This document shows, piece after piece, positions 17,783 through 26,577 of a stretch of DNA of 64,000 bases. How positions within the stretch are numbered: position 1 is the first letter of the stretch; every line of letters starts with the position of its first letter. The notes beneath the pieces are model-generated. The model was not told the origin of the DNA and did no database searches. It was given only the letters and a program-made list of their open reading frames with translations. Position numbers and translations under genes: made by a program. The DNA comes from Bog-113 sp965226755 (GTDB taxonomy: Bacteria > Acidobacteriota > Terriglobia > Bryobacterales > Bryobacteraceae): positions 2,728,001 through 2,792,000 of the forward strand of contig CBDDDT010000003.1 in NCBI GenBank assembly GCA_965226755.1, written 5' to 3'.

Positions 17783-18237
17783 TTCTGATGATAGGTCGCC
17801 AGGGTAAACAGCATGCCGTTGCGATGCTGCTGCTGATTGGTGGAGGTGACGTCATGGCTGGCAAGCACGGCTTCCGGCGTATGGTCGGCTTGAGCCGCGG
17901 AATCGCCCGGCGCGCTGGCCAGATATCCGCCCAGCACGGCGATTCCTAGCAGGGACGCGACAACGATATTGCGGGCGAAGCCCGGATCGACCACCAGCAC
18001 GTTCCAGAAACTCGGCTTCCGCTGCGCCTGAATGTTGCGCAGTACGCGCGAACTGAAACCCAGCCGAGGCTCCACGGGATCCGCCACAGTCATCATTCCG
18101 GACAACAATCCGGACAGCTCCTGAATTTCCAGCACTTCCTCGCGACAAGTTCCGCAGCTCGCAAGATGAGCCTCGAACTCATGGCTCGCCGAACCGCCGA
18201 GATAGTCTTCCAAGCCTCTTTCAATTAGATCGTGCAT
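17779..18237 (-). CDS. Anti-sigma factor (zf-HC2)
   Basis: This 152-residue protein has a cytoplasmic zinc finger (H-x3-C-x2-C in AHLASCGTC, near residue 24-32), an amphipathic linker, one membrane helix near 90-110 (IVVASLLGIAVLGGYLA) and a short periplasmic tail. It should sequester the ECF sigma factor encoded 27 bases upstream on the same strand. It overlaps the next gene by 4 bases. Confidence 0.85.
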   Translation of the reverse strand: MHDLIERGLEDYLGGSASHEFEAHLASCGTCREEVLEIQELSGLLSGMMTVADPVEPRLGFSSRVLRNIQAQRKPSFWNVLVVDPGFARNIVVASLLGIAVLGGYLASAPGDSAAQADHTPEAVLASHDVTSTNQQQHRNGMLFTLATYHQK

Positions 18238-18264
18238 GGTCTGCTCAACCTTCCTCGCGGCCGG

Positions 18265-18945
18265 CTAACCGGCCGACGCTCCTGGGGCTCGCTCCAGCCG
18301 CTGGGACGCCTTGACGAGCTTCTGCCGCGCACGGAAAAGTTTAACTTTGATTGTATTCTCATTCATGTGCATCATCCCGGATAGTTCTTCCACCGAGTAG
18401 CCTTCCACTTCCTTCAGCATCAGAAGCGTGCGCTCTTCCTCTGACACCTTGGCAAGCAGTTTGAGAATGTAATCCTGACTGGCGAGCCGCTGGTCCGTTC
18501 GTGGCGTCCGGTCCCCGGCCGGCTCGATATTCTCCACCCGCCGGACTTCGTCTTCACTGAGATCGCTCTCGTACACCAGCTTCCGGACCTTCTTCTTCCG
18601 CAGGTAGTCGAAGCACTCGTTCACCGTAATCTTGTAAATCCAGGTGATGAGCGAGCTGCGGAAATCGAAGTTCTTGAGGGAGAAAAAGACTTTCGAGAAA
18701 ACCTGCTGGGCGATATCCTCGACATCATTGCGCTGGCGCACGATGCCATGGATGATCGAGAATACCTTGGATTGGTATTTCTCGACGATCTCCTGAAATG
18801 CCGGCTCTTCGCCGGATTGCGCGCGGCGCACCAATGCGCCTTCCTGGGTGTTCTCGTAATCCACTCTGGTCTTGGAACCCGACCGGACCGGCGCAGGTGC
18901 GGCGCCTAGATACGGAAAAGCCAACGCAGTAGTGACCGTTCCCAT
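18265..18945 (-). CDS. ECF sigma factor (RpoE-like)
   Basis: This is a sigma factor of about 226 residues. Region 2 is at about 40-110 (DVEDIAQQVFSKVFFSL, then SSLITWIYKITVNECFDYL) and region 4 at about 165-215 (YSVEELSGMMHMNENTIKVK). I use the ATG at 18945; a GTG at 18966 is possible. A 30-residue N-terminal extension precedes region 2. It is followed by its anti-sigma factor and a CpxP-like protein, so it probably controls an envelope response. Confidence 0.87.
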   Translation of the reverse strand: MGTVTTALAFPYLGAAPAPVRSGSKTRVDYENTQEGALVRRAQSGEEPAFQEIVEKYQSKVFSIIHGIVRQRNDVEDIAQQVFSKVFFSLKNFDFRSSLITWIYKITVNECFDYLRKKKVRKLVYESDLSEDEVRRVENIEPAGDRTPRTDQRLASQDYILKLLAKVSEEERTLLMLKEVEGYSVEELSGMMHMNENTIKVKLFRARQKLVKASQRLERAPGASAG

Positions 18946-19126
18946 ACAATGTTTCGGACGCGGCACAGCCGAATCGGGTTTCGTGCAACTGCCTCTGTCG
19001 AAGAGTATCAGATCGGCCCGCTTCGTCCCTCCGCCGCATCCAGGTTTTTTGCAACCGCCCCAGCCCTTCGCATATCGATATATAATGAAACCGGGCTACA
19101 CACCCGAACGGAGTTGATCGAAACGT

Positions 19127-19450
19127 ATGGTACAGCTAACGCCGGTAGCGGTGAACAAGGTCAAGGAAATCCTGGAGGCTCAGACCCCCCAGCCCGCGGG
19201 GCTTCGGCTCTCGGTGGTTGGCGGCGGCTGCTCCGGGTTCAGCTATTCGATGCAGTTCGAGAACAAGCCGAACATGCTGGACAAGACCTACGATTACGAA
19301 GGTCTCAAGGTTTACGTGGATCAGGCCAGCATGCTCTATCTGGAAGGCGCCCAGGTGGACTATGTGGAATCGCTTGAAGGTTCCGGCTTTAAGTTCAACA
19401 ATCCAAACGTGAAGTCTACTTGCGGCTGCGGCAGTTCCTTCAGCGCCTAG
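19127..19450 (+). CDS. A-type iron-sulfur carrier (IscA/ErpA family)
   Basis: This 107-residue HesB-like protein has the three conserved cysteines: one in GGGCSGFSY near residue 36, and the pair in STCGCGSSF near the C-terminus. Family members carry [2Fe-2S] or [4Fe-4S] clusters and deliver them to apo-enzymes. It stands alone, without iscS, iscU or suf genes nearby, as is common for ErpA. The start ATG at 19127 is weakly preceded by GGAG. A strong intrinsic terminator follows. Confidence 0.88.
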   Translation: MVQLTPVAVNKVKEILEAQTPQPAGLRLSVVGGGCSGFSYSMQFENKPNMLDKTYDYEGLKVYVDQASMLYLEGAQVDYVESLEGSGFKFNNPNVKSTCGCGSSFSA

Positions 19451-19479
19451 ACCTTTCACCAAAACTCCTTTTCGAAAGC

Positions 19480-19514
19480 GGGCGGCGGATCTCCGGATGC
19501 GCCGCCCGTTTTGT
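19480..19514 (+). terminator. Intrinsic terminator after the iron-sulfur carrier
   Basis: An eight-base perfect stem (GGGCGGCG at 19480-19487 with CGCCGCCC at 19500-19507) surrounds a 12-base loop. It is followed by GTTTTGTT. It lies 30 bases after the stop of the A-type carrier gene. It may also serve the converging DUF1501 gene on the other strand. Confidence 0.75.
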
Positions 19515-19517
19515 TGG

Positions 19518-20909
19518 TCAGGAGATGATTCCATCCACCACGGCGCCTTCCACATCCGTGAGCCGGAAATCGCGTCCGCTATACCGGTAGGTCAAGCGGG
19601 TGTGATCGAGCCCGAGCAGATGGAGCACGGTCGCCTGAAGATCGTGGACATGCACCGGCTTGTCCACGACTTTGAACCCGAAATCGTCCGTCGCGCCATA
19701 AGCCAGCCCGCCCTTTACACCGCCGCCCGCCAGCACCATGGAAAATCCGTGATTGTTGTGGTCCCGGCCGTTCTGCACTTTCACCAGTCCGCTGACTTCC
19801 ACCACGGGCGTGCGTCCAAACTCGCCGCCGATGATCACCAGAGTGTCCTTCAGCATGTCCCGCTGCTTCAGATCATGGAGCAGAGCCGCGATCGCCGGGT
19901 CCGCTTGCGACGCCAGCTTCCGGTGGATCAGGATATCGTCGTGATTGTCCCAGGGCTGGCCATTCCCGAAATAAACCTGGACCATGCGCACGCCATGCTC
20001 GGCCAGACGGAGCGCCATGAGGCAGCCCCGCCCGAATTCGGTGTCGCCATAACGCGCGCGCGACTGGGCGTCTTCCTTCTGAATGTCGAACACCTCGGGC
20101 GCCTCCGCCTGCATCCGAAACGCGATTTCCGAAGCCTGGATGCTCGCTTCCAGTTGCGGATCGTCCCCGTCGCGCGCAATGTGCAGACGGTTCAATCTGC
20201 CGAGCAGATCCAATTGCCGGCGCTGGTCTGCGGTCGAGGTCTCCGCGTTGTGGATGAACTGCACCAGTTTGTCGGGCGTCTTCTCGTCGTTCGGGATGTA
20301 AGTCCCCTGGTAGACCGCCGGTAAAAAGGACGAACTCCAAAGCTGCGCTCCGACGATGGGCGCGCCCGGGCAGAGCACCAGAAACCCAGGCAGATTCTGA
20401 TTCTCCGAACCCAGCCCGTACGTCACCCACGATCCCATCGACGGCCGTCCCGGAAGATTGATCCCGGTGTTCATCAGAAATAGCGACGGCTCATGGTTGG
20501 GGCGGTCGGTATGCATCGAACGAATAATGCAAAGATCGTCCGCGTGCGATCCGAGCCGCGGGAAGATTTCGCTGATTTCCAACCCGCTCTGGCCGTAGCG
20601 GTCGAAGCGGAACGGCGAGCGCAGCAGAGCGCCGGTCTTCCGCTCGGTTTGCAGGCTCCCGGATGGCATGGGCTGGCCGTTGTACTTGTCGAGAGCCGGC
20701 TTCGGGTCGAAGGTGTCCACCTGAGAAGGCCCGCCGTTCAGGAACAGGAAAATAACGCGCTTGGCTTTAGGGGCGAAGTGCGGCGGCTTAGGCGCCAGCG
20801 GATCGCTCGCGGCAGCCGGTTGCAACCCGGCGGCATGGAGCACGTGCGCCAGCCCGGCCATGCCAAATCCGGCGCCGGTGGTTCGCAGAATGTCGCGGCG
20901 GGTCATCAT
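19518..20909 (-). CDS. DUF1501 secreted sulfatase-like protein
   Basis: This 463-residue protein has a twin-arginine signal (MMTRRDILRTTGAGFGMAGL). The rest is a DUF1501 domain, related to alkaline phosphatase/sulfatase folds (FLFLNGGPSQVDTFDPK, then PGFLVLCPG, IIGGEFGRTP and DHNNHGFSMVLAGGG). These proteins are common in Planctomycetes, Verrucomicrobia and Acidobacteriota, where they are always paired with a DUF1549/DUF1553 cytochrome-type protein. Here that partner lies 10 bases upstream but is cut off by the segment junction. The substrate is unknown. Confidence 0.88.
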   Translation of the reverse strand: MMTRRDILRTTGAGFGMAGLAHVLHAAGLQPAAASDPLAPKPPHFAPKAKRVIFLFLNGGPSQVDTFDPKPALDKYNGQPMPSGSLQTERKTGALLRSPFRFDRYGQSGLEISEIFPRLGSHADDLCIIRSMHTDRPNHEPSLFLMNTGINLPGRPSMGSWVTYGLGSENQNLPGFLVLCPGAPIVGAQLWSSSFLPAVYQGTYIPNDEKTPDKLVQFIHNAETSTADQRRQLDLLGRLNRLHIARDGDDPQLEASIQASEIAFRMQAEAPEVFDIQKEDAQSRARYGDTEFGRGCLMALRLAEHGVRMVQVYFGNGQPWDNHDDILIHRKLASQADPAIAALLHDLKQRDMLKDTLVIIGGEFGRTPVVEVSGLVKVQNGRDHNNHGFSMVLAGGGVKGGLAYGATDDFGFKVVDKPVHVHDLQATVLHLLGLDHTRLTYRYSGRDFRLTDVEGAVVDGIIS

Positions 20910-20919
20910 CTTCGTTTCC

Positions 20920-21164
20920 TCAGTTCAAAAATGCAAACTCGTTGGAACTCAATAAGACCTGAGCATATTGCGCCCAAGCTTTTGACGGGTCTCGCGGCGG
21001 CGCGGCGCGCAGGAATTCGAGTCCCAGCCGTTTTTCCTCGATCGAGGGCAAACGCTGGAAACAGAGCTGGTAGGCCGCATCGATACGCGCTTCGTCCGTG
21101 CCTGGCGCGGCGCCCGGGGTTGCGGCGATGCGCGCCGCCAGCGCCTTCGATCCGTTCATCATGA
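20920..21164 (-). pseudogene. C-terminal fragment of a DUF1553 protein, cut at the junction
   Basis: The last 80 codons of a DUF1553 protein lie on the minus strand: LFMMNGSKALAARIA, then RIDAAYQLCFQRLPSIEE and AQVLLSSNEFAFLN before the stop. Intact DUF1553 proteins are often 700-1,000 residues long. Upstream of LFMMN the sequence turns into dnaE2 read on the other strand. The stop lies 10 bases before the DUF1501 start, the normal arrangement for this pair. The missing part is therefore lost at the boundary near 21,165. Confidence 0.75.
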
Positions 21165-21180
21165 ACAAGCCGGCGCGGCG
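21157..21180. other. Junction between the acidobacterial and Bradyrhizobium-like segments
   Basis: Homology to DUF1553 (minus strand) stops and homology to dnaE2 (plus strand) starts within this interval. Both genes are interrupted in mid-domain and in opposite orientation. The overlap contains a short GC-rich stretch (GCCGGCGCGGCG) that either parent could contribute. No insertion sequence, integrase, tRNA or direct repeat is visible. Confidence 0.8.
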
Positions 21181-23871
21181 CATCCTGCACGACGTCGTGA
21201 CTTGCATACGTCACAACGTCACCATCGACGAAGCCGGCTTCCGCCGCGAGCGGCATGCCGACCGCTATCTCAAGCCTCCCGAGGAAATGGCGCGGCTTTT
21301 CTCGAGATATCCAGAGGCGGTGGCGCGCACGATGGAGATCGCCGTCCGCTGCACCTTCAGCATGGACGAACTCGCCTACCAGTATCCGGAAGAACGGACG
21401 ATGCCGGGCCTGACGCCGCAGCAGGCGCTGGAAAAGCTCACCTGGGAAGGCGCTGCGGGCCGGTATCCGGAAGGCCTGCCCGACGACGTCAGGCCGAAGC
21501 TCGAGCACGAGCTCCGGCTGATCGAGCGGCTGCAGTACGCGCCTTACTTCCTGACGGTGAATTCAATCGTCCGCTTCGCGCGGTCCAAGGACATCCTGTG
21601 CCAAGGCAGGGGGTCGGCCGCAAACTCCGCCGTCTGCTACGTGCTCGGCATCACTTCGATCGATCCGGAACGCAACGATTTGCTGTTCGAGCGCTTCGTT
21701 TCCGAGGAACGCCGCGAACCGCCGGACATCGACGTCGACTTCGAGCACGAGCGCCGCGAGATCGTGATGCAGTGGGTGTTCGAGACCTACGGCCGCAACC
21801 ACGCGGCACTCTGCTCGACCGTTATCCGCTATCGGGCCAAGGGCGCGCTGCGCGACGTCGGCAAGGCGCTGGGCCTGACCGAGGACCTCATCAAGCTGCT
21901 GTCGTCGCAGATCTGGGGATGGTCGGAAGAAGGCGTCGAACCCAAGCACGCCGAAGAACTCAACCTCAACCTGGAAGACCGGCGGCTCAAGCTCGCCATC
22001 GCGCTCGCCCGCGAACTGATCGGAACGCCGCGGCACCTGTCGCAGCACCCAGGCGGCTTTGTTTTGACCCATGACCGGCTCGACGAGTTGGTGCCGATCG
22101 AACCGGCAGCGATGCCCGACCGTCAGGTCATCGAATGGGACAAGGACGACATCGACGCCTTGAAGTTCATGAAGGTCGATTGCCTGGCGCTCGGCATGCT
22201 GACCTGCATGAAACGCGCATTCAATTTCCTGGCCGAGGCCAAAGGCATCGAGCTCGATCTCGCGACCATCCCATCCGAGGACCCGCGCACCTACGCGATG
22301 ATCCGCAAGGCCGACACGTTGGGCACCTTCCAGATCGAAAGCCGCGCCCAGATGGCGATGCTGCCGCGAATGAAGCCACGCACCTTCTACGATCTGGTCA
22401 TTGAGGTCGCCATCGTTCGTCCAGGTCCAATCCAGGGCGACATGGTGCATCCGTATCTACGTCGGCGGGAAGGCAAGGAACCGGTGGTGTTTCCGAAGCC
22501 TGAGCTTGAGAAGGTGCTCGGAAAGACGCTCGGCGTGCCGCTGTTTCAGGAACAGGCGATGCGCGTCGCGATCGAATGCGCGGGCTTCACCCCCGGAGAG
22601 GCCGACCAGCTCAGGCGCGCCATGGCGACGTTCAAGTTCACCGGCGGAGTATCCAAGTTCAAGGACAAGCTTGTCGAAGGCATGGTCGAGCGCGGTTACG
22701 CCAGAGAGTTCGCCGAGAAGACCTTCAGCCAGCTGGAAGGCTTCGGATCTTACGGCTTTCCGGAAAGCCATGCGGCGTCGTTCGCGCTGATCGCGTACGC
22801 GTCGTCCTGGATAAAGTGCTGGCATCCGGACGTGTTCTGCGCCTCGTTGCTCAACGCGCAGCCCATGGGCTTCTATGCACCGGCGCAGATCGTGCGCGAC
22901 GCCCGCGACCACGGCGTCGAGGTCCGGCCAGTCTGCATCAATACATCGCGCTGGGACTGCACGTTGGAGCCGGTCGGCGACGATAGGTTCGCAGTCAGGC
23001 TGGGATTCCGGCAGGTGCGCGGTCTCGCCAACAAGGACGGCGCGGAGGTCGTCGCGGCCCGCGCGGAACGGCCGTTTGAATCCATCGACGATCTCTGGCG
23101 TCGGTCCGACGTTCCGGTAGCCTCGCTGGTGGAGTTGGCGGAAGCCGACGCTATGAACGAGTCCCTCGGTCTCGCCCGCCGGGAGGCGCTGTGGGCTCTC
23201 AAGGCGCTGCGCGACGAGCCACTCGAGTTGTTCGCCGCCGCGACCAGACGGGAAGCGCGGACCGTCGAGGAGATTCGTGAGCCGCACGTCGCGCTGCGGC
23301 CGATGACGTCCGGAGGCGAGGTCGTCGAGGACTATCGCCATGTCGGGCTCACGCTGCGGCAGCATCCTGCGAGCTTTTTGCGGGCCGATCTCGCGAACCG
23401 CCGGATCGTCACCTGCAACGAGGCGATGAACGCCCGCGACGGCAAATGGCTGACCACCGCGGGCCTAGTGCTGGTGCGTCAGAAACCAGGATCTGCCAAG
23501 GGTGTCATGTTCATCACCATCGAGGACGAGACCGGCGTGGCCAACCTGGTGATCTGGCCATCGCTCTACGAGCGCCAGCGCCGCATCATCCTGGCCGCTG
23601 GCATGATCGGTGTGCAGGGCCGCGTCCAGCGCGAGGGCGAGGTTGTCCATCTCGTTGCGAACCAACTGACCGATCTGTCGGCGGAACTCGCAGCCGTGGG
23701 TGAACGCGACGCCGGCTTTCCGCTGCCGCACGGGCGCGGCGACGAATTCCATCACGGCAGTCCAGGTGTCGATCCACGCAGTCTGCCTCCGAAAGGCCGA
23801 AACCGCGGGACATCTACGTGCCCGACCTGCACATTGACAGCATTAAGGTGAAGACGCGGGATTTCAGATAG
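21165..23871 (+). pseudogene. dnaE2: Error-prone DNA polymerase DnaE2, copy A (5'-truncated, 3' frameshift)
   Basis: From about 21,165 the plus strand encodes DnaE2 from residue ~189 to the end. The N-terminal PHP domain is missing and no start codon belongs to the family. Pol III alpha-type catalytic aspartates are present in PPDIDVDFEHERR and in FMKVDCLALGML. The OB-fold region (KGVMFITIEDETGVANLVIW) is intact. Near 23,791 one base is missing (C-run), so the frame leaves the family sequence. With one base restored the end would read DIYVPDLHIDSI and stop at 23869-23871. The sequence is roughly nine-tenths identical by eye to copy B at 33,989-36,690, in inverted orientation. Confidence 0.85.
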
Positions 23872-24016
23872 GCCATCGTCTAAACGGGTAAGGATCCGTG
23901 TGATGCCCAAAGCCACACATTTTGCGATCTCGGCCGGCATGATGGGTTAGGTTGGTCGTCCATCTATGCAGATCAGTCGAGTTGACCCTCCTATGTAACT
24001 TGGTAGTCTGCGGCTC

Positions 24017-24175
24017 ATGGGCATATTCAGCAAACAGCACGGAACTCTCGTCCCCATCCACGAAGACAACGCGCATACGAAGGACTGGTTGGTTCTTTTA
24101 GAGGCTGCCACAATCGTCGGCCAAGACGCGACAAGCTACGGGTCGCTCTCACGACGCAGGATAGAAAGCTCGTGA
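24017..24175 (+). CDS. Small hypothetical protein (52 residues)
   Basis: The ATG at 24017 opens a 52-codon frame (MGIFSKQHGTLVPIHEDNA...) ending at a TGA that overlaps the GTG of the next frame (GTGA). The tight overlap and the balanced composition suggest a two-gene unit. No family is recognised and there is no clear ribosome site. Confidence 0.35.
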   Translation: MGIFSKQHGTLVPIHEDNAHTKDWLVLLEAATIVGQDATSYGSLSRRRIESS

Positions 24176-24522
24176 CAAAGCGTCGGCTCTTCCGCAAGCC
24201 GGAACACTTCCTTGTTCTGGATGAATACGATCCGCGAATACACGCGCTCTATTTTTGCCCTCAGCTCTACAAGAACGAAGACGGTAGTCTCGTCCCGTTG
24301 AGCGGCCCCGAAATCGGGCAATTGATGGCACAGGCACTCGAGGGCGGGGCGATCGAAAAGTCGCCGTGGTACGAGCCCGCCGACGGGGTTCCGAAAGATC
24401 CGGTCATCAAGGTCGGTCCCGGAATGGAATTCGACAGCCTGGTCGTTGACGCACCCGACCCAAAAGCCAACAGGTCCACGGCTCTCCGCGCAGTCGCGAC
24501 TCCCGACAAGGCGAACGGCTGA
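24172..24522 (+). CDS. Hypothetical protein (116 residues)
   Basis: The GTG at 24172 overlaps the stop of the small frame before it. The protein is acidic and soluble, with LVLDEYDPRIHALYFCPQLY near the N-terminus and KDPVIKVGPGMEFDSLVVDA in the second half. No transmembrane or known motif is seen. It may be a small hypothetical of Bradyrhizobium. It lies just downstream of dnaE2 copy A, with which no functional link is evident. Confidence 0.5.
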   Translation: MTKRRLFRKPEHFLVLDEYDPRIHALYFCPQLYKNEDGSLVPLSGPEIGQLMAQALEGGAIEKSPWYEPADGVPKDPVIKVGPGMEFDSLVVDAPDPKANRSTALRAVATPDKANG

Positions 24523-24875
24523 CTCCGCAGCTTGTCGCCTTGTGGGCATCGCTATCCGGCTGTTTCTGTCGGGCGTCCCGTGCGGTCTGAGCTTTCGTAC
24601 GAAACCTGGCGACAGATGGCGACGATGCTGACGCACTTCTGCCTTGTTCATGCTCGCTCGCGGCGATATGGCTCGACTTTGTGGCTTGGGCTCTCGCCCC
24701 CCTGATCGGCGGCCATTGCGCGATCTTCTTGCTCGATCCGATCGCGGCGGACGCCGGAGAAGCGCCGTTGTATTTTCGCACCCTTAGGCGCCTCCGCCTC
24801 CAGATGCCGATCATCATATTGGCGCTGGCCATTGTGATCGCAGCACGGGCGTAGACGTGCGAGGAAGAGGACGTG
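24523..24875 (+). other. Gap with a possible broken membrane-protein frame
   Basis: A plus-strand frame is open from 24591 to a TAG at 24853-24855. Its last 60 codons look like a real membrane protein (IWLDFVAWALAPLIGGHCAIF, then MPIIILALAIVIAA). It has no start codon. A frameshift from an ATG near 24,619 or 24,628 would be required. It ends 20 bases before the next small membrane protein, so the two may once have formed a unit. Nothing else is seen here. Confidence 0.3.
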
Positions 24876-25151
24876 ATGGCGCGCCAGGTTCTGCAATGGT
24901 TTTTCCGCAATCGCCAAACCGGCGCCATCACGGTCGCCCAGGCGCCCAACCTGGTCCTGTGGATTGTGATCATCGCCGCGGTCGCGAGGTGGATCTGGCC
25001 TTCGGCAGGCACTTTCAGTTTAGCCTGCACTGTCGTAGTGACGGGCGGCGTTATCGTATGGGCGGTCGACGAGATCGTTCGCGGCGTGAACCCTTGGCGG
25101 CGGTGTCTCGGGCCTGCCGTGTTGGCTTACGAACTCACGACCATTCTTTGA
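24876..25151 (+). CDS. Small membrane protein with two transmembrane helices
   Basis: This 91-residue protein has a charged N-terminus (QWFFRNRQTGAITVAQAPN), two hydrophobic helices (LVLWIVIIAAVARWIWP and ACTVVVTGGVIVWAVDEIV), then RGVNPWRRCLG. This pattern is shared with a widespread family of small bacterial membrane proteins of unknown function. The ATG at 24876 is preceded by GAGG; the GTG directly before it is the alternative. Confidence 0.7.
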   Translation: MARQVLQWFFRNRQTGAITVAQAPNLVLWIVIIAAVARWIWPSAGTFSLACTVVVTGGVIVWAVDEIVRGVNPWRRCLGPAVLAYELTTIL

Positions 25152-25210
25152 TGAATCATCCGGCTTGGTTACCGCGCATCCGGGCCTGAGCGATGTCCGC
25201 GATCAGACCC

Positions 25211-25745
25211 TCAGATGGCCGCTATTTGGGGGCTGAAAGCCGCGCAATTGCTTCAGGCCGTCTCGCAGTACCGGCAACTGCTTCTTGGCGAATTGCCGGA
25301 CGTCGTCGTTATCTGGTTTAGTGCTGTACCGCGTCAGCATGGAAATGGCGGCCTCGAACTCGGTCGATTGGGCCGAGTAGAAATTCGCGAGATATTTTTC
25401 ACCGACCGCACCATCGAGACTGGCAAGGCGATTGCTTCGGTCGGAATTCGGTTCGTCGGGAAAAGGTATGTCGAGACGCGTCTTCTTTTGAAGCTTGCTA
25501 GTTGCTTGTCGCGCTTTTCGGCGGCGTCCGATTGAGACACCGCGAATTTCTTGACCGCGTCATCCCCGCGTTTGTCGGAGCTGTCGGTGGTTGCCTGTTG
25601 GAAAAGGTCGAATTGATGCAACTCAAGGAGTACGTCGGACCCTGTCGGCGCCCGGTCCAGCATCTGATTGATGCCGGTCTTCCTCGCTGACGCTCTGAGC
25701 GCAGGCAGGTGATGTAACGAGCAGGATCGCGATGATCCACCTCAT
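25211..25745 (-). pseudogene. DUF4142 secreted protein, frameshifted
   Basis: The reverse strand encodes a signal peptide (MRWIIAILLVTSPACAQS). After a one-base shift it reads LLELHQFDLFQQATTDSS and DDAVKKFAVSQSDAAEKRDK. After a second shift it reads GAVGEKYLANFYSAQSTEFE and DDVRQFAKKQLPVLRDGL before the stop. Together this is a DUF4142 helical periplasmic protein, paralogous to the intact gene at 51,968 (SVSEKTG here, SVGEKTG there). Two indels break it; they may be sequence errors. Its ATG overlaps the stop of the upstream 50-residue frame. Confidence 0.65.
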
Positions 25746-25894
25746 CTCGCGGCCGACGCGTTTGGCTTGGGCTGTTCCAGAAATTCAGCGACCAAAAGCT
25801 CGATCTCGCGTCGCGCGAACTCCAGCTGGGCCCCGGTCATCGGCCGCTTGCGCAATACCGCCCTCATGATCCTATCGACGGTCGCTTGGCTCAT
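25742..25894 (-). CDS. Small helical protein (50 residues) coupled to DUF4142
   Basis: The ATG at 25894 opens a 50-codon frame: MSQATVDRIMRAVLRKRP, a helical basic N-terminus, then ELLVAEFLEQPK. The stop overlaps the ATG of the DUF4142 gene by ATGA, a hallmark of a true operon. No family is recognised. It is charged, amphipathic and probably cytoplasmic. Confidence 0.5.
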   Translation of the reverse strand: MSQATVDRIMRAVLRKRPMTGAQLEFARREIELLVAEFLEQPKPNASAAR

Positions 25895-26022
25895 GACGTG
25901 GCCTCGGTTTGCAACCGACCCCGAAGATCCGGGTTCGGCGGAAGCAACGCTTCTTGCGCGGAGACATTGAAGAAAAACCGCGCCGCCCGGCCGGACAGCG
26001 CGGCTATCGTCGGCTTGCGGAA

Positions 26023-26268
26023 TTACTTGGACATTCCATCCTTCTTCATTCCGTCCTTCATCATGCCGTCGTCCTTCTTCATGCCCATGCCGCCGGACTT
26101 CATCATGCCCTTCTTCATCTTCTTTTTCTTCATCATCTTGTCCTGGGCGTCCATTGGATTGGTGGTCTTCATCATGCCCGGGTTAGCCGACGTCGTGGTC
26201 TGCGCAGACGCCGCCGACAGGCCGCCAACGAACGCCACGCACGCAGCCACCAGAATAACTTTACGCAT
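26023..26268 (-). CDS. Met/Lys-rich secreted small protein
   Basis: This 81-residue protein has a signal peptide (MRKVILVAACVAFVGGLSAASA). The mature part is low-complexity, built from repeats of M, K, G and D such as KMMKKKKMKKGMMK and MKKDDGMMKDGMKK. Similar short proteins are common in Bradyrhizobium. A role in metal (copper) or oxidant buffering by methionines is plausible but inferred. A perfect GGAGG lies before the ATG at 26268. A partial GGAAC-N16-CGT stress-promoter-like match lies 32 bases upstream. Confidence 0.75.
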   Translation of the reverse strand: MRKVILVAACVAFVGGLSAASAQTTTSANPGMMKTTNPMDAQDKMMKKKKMKKGMMKSGGMGMKKDDGMMKDGMKKDGMSK

Positions 26269-26300
26269 TTAAGCCTCCAAATGAGAAACAACGACATGAA

Positions 26301-26325
26301 TACGTCGTATTCCGTGAAAGGTTCC
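26301..26325 (-). promoter_or_regulatory. Partial EcfG-type promoter match before the Met/Lys-rich gene
   Basis: On the reverse strand GGAAC is followed after 16 bases by CGTA, against CGTT in the consensus. It lies 32 bases upstream of the ATG. The match is weaker than the others in this window. Confidence 0.35.
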
Positions 26326-26577
26326 GGTTGCGGCTCGGAACAAACAGCCGTCCGGGCGCTTTCCGGACCGAGCCTAGGCTGGCCTCTCTGGACGATCAGC
26401 GGATGAAAAGCGGATTCAAGAAGCGAAGTCGGAAGCTGTTTCCGCCGAGATGGCTGCCCGGCTATCCGTTCGCGTCTTCGCCTGTCGCCCATTGGATGGC
26501 CGTTTGGGGCCTGCGCAGAGCTTCCGCTTCGAAAATCAAAGCTCGTCGTAAGCCGGTGGCGGCAAGGACTCCTTCGA
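26326..26577. other. Gap without a recognised gene
   Basis: Between the partial promoter at 26301-26325 and the propeller gene at 26578 the overlapping frames on both strands are arginine-rich shadows with no family pattern. I see nothing else here. Confidence 0.5.

Noticed and set aside
20906..21508. Minus-strand ORF of 200 residues across the junction
   Set aside because: Only its last part is DUF1553, in another frame at that; the rest is the antisense of dnaE2.
21563..23365. Long minus-strand ORFs (295 and 302 residues) opposite dnaE2 copy A
   Set aside because: They are antisense shadows of a GC-rich gene. Their composition follows the complementary codons of DnaE2.
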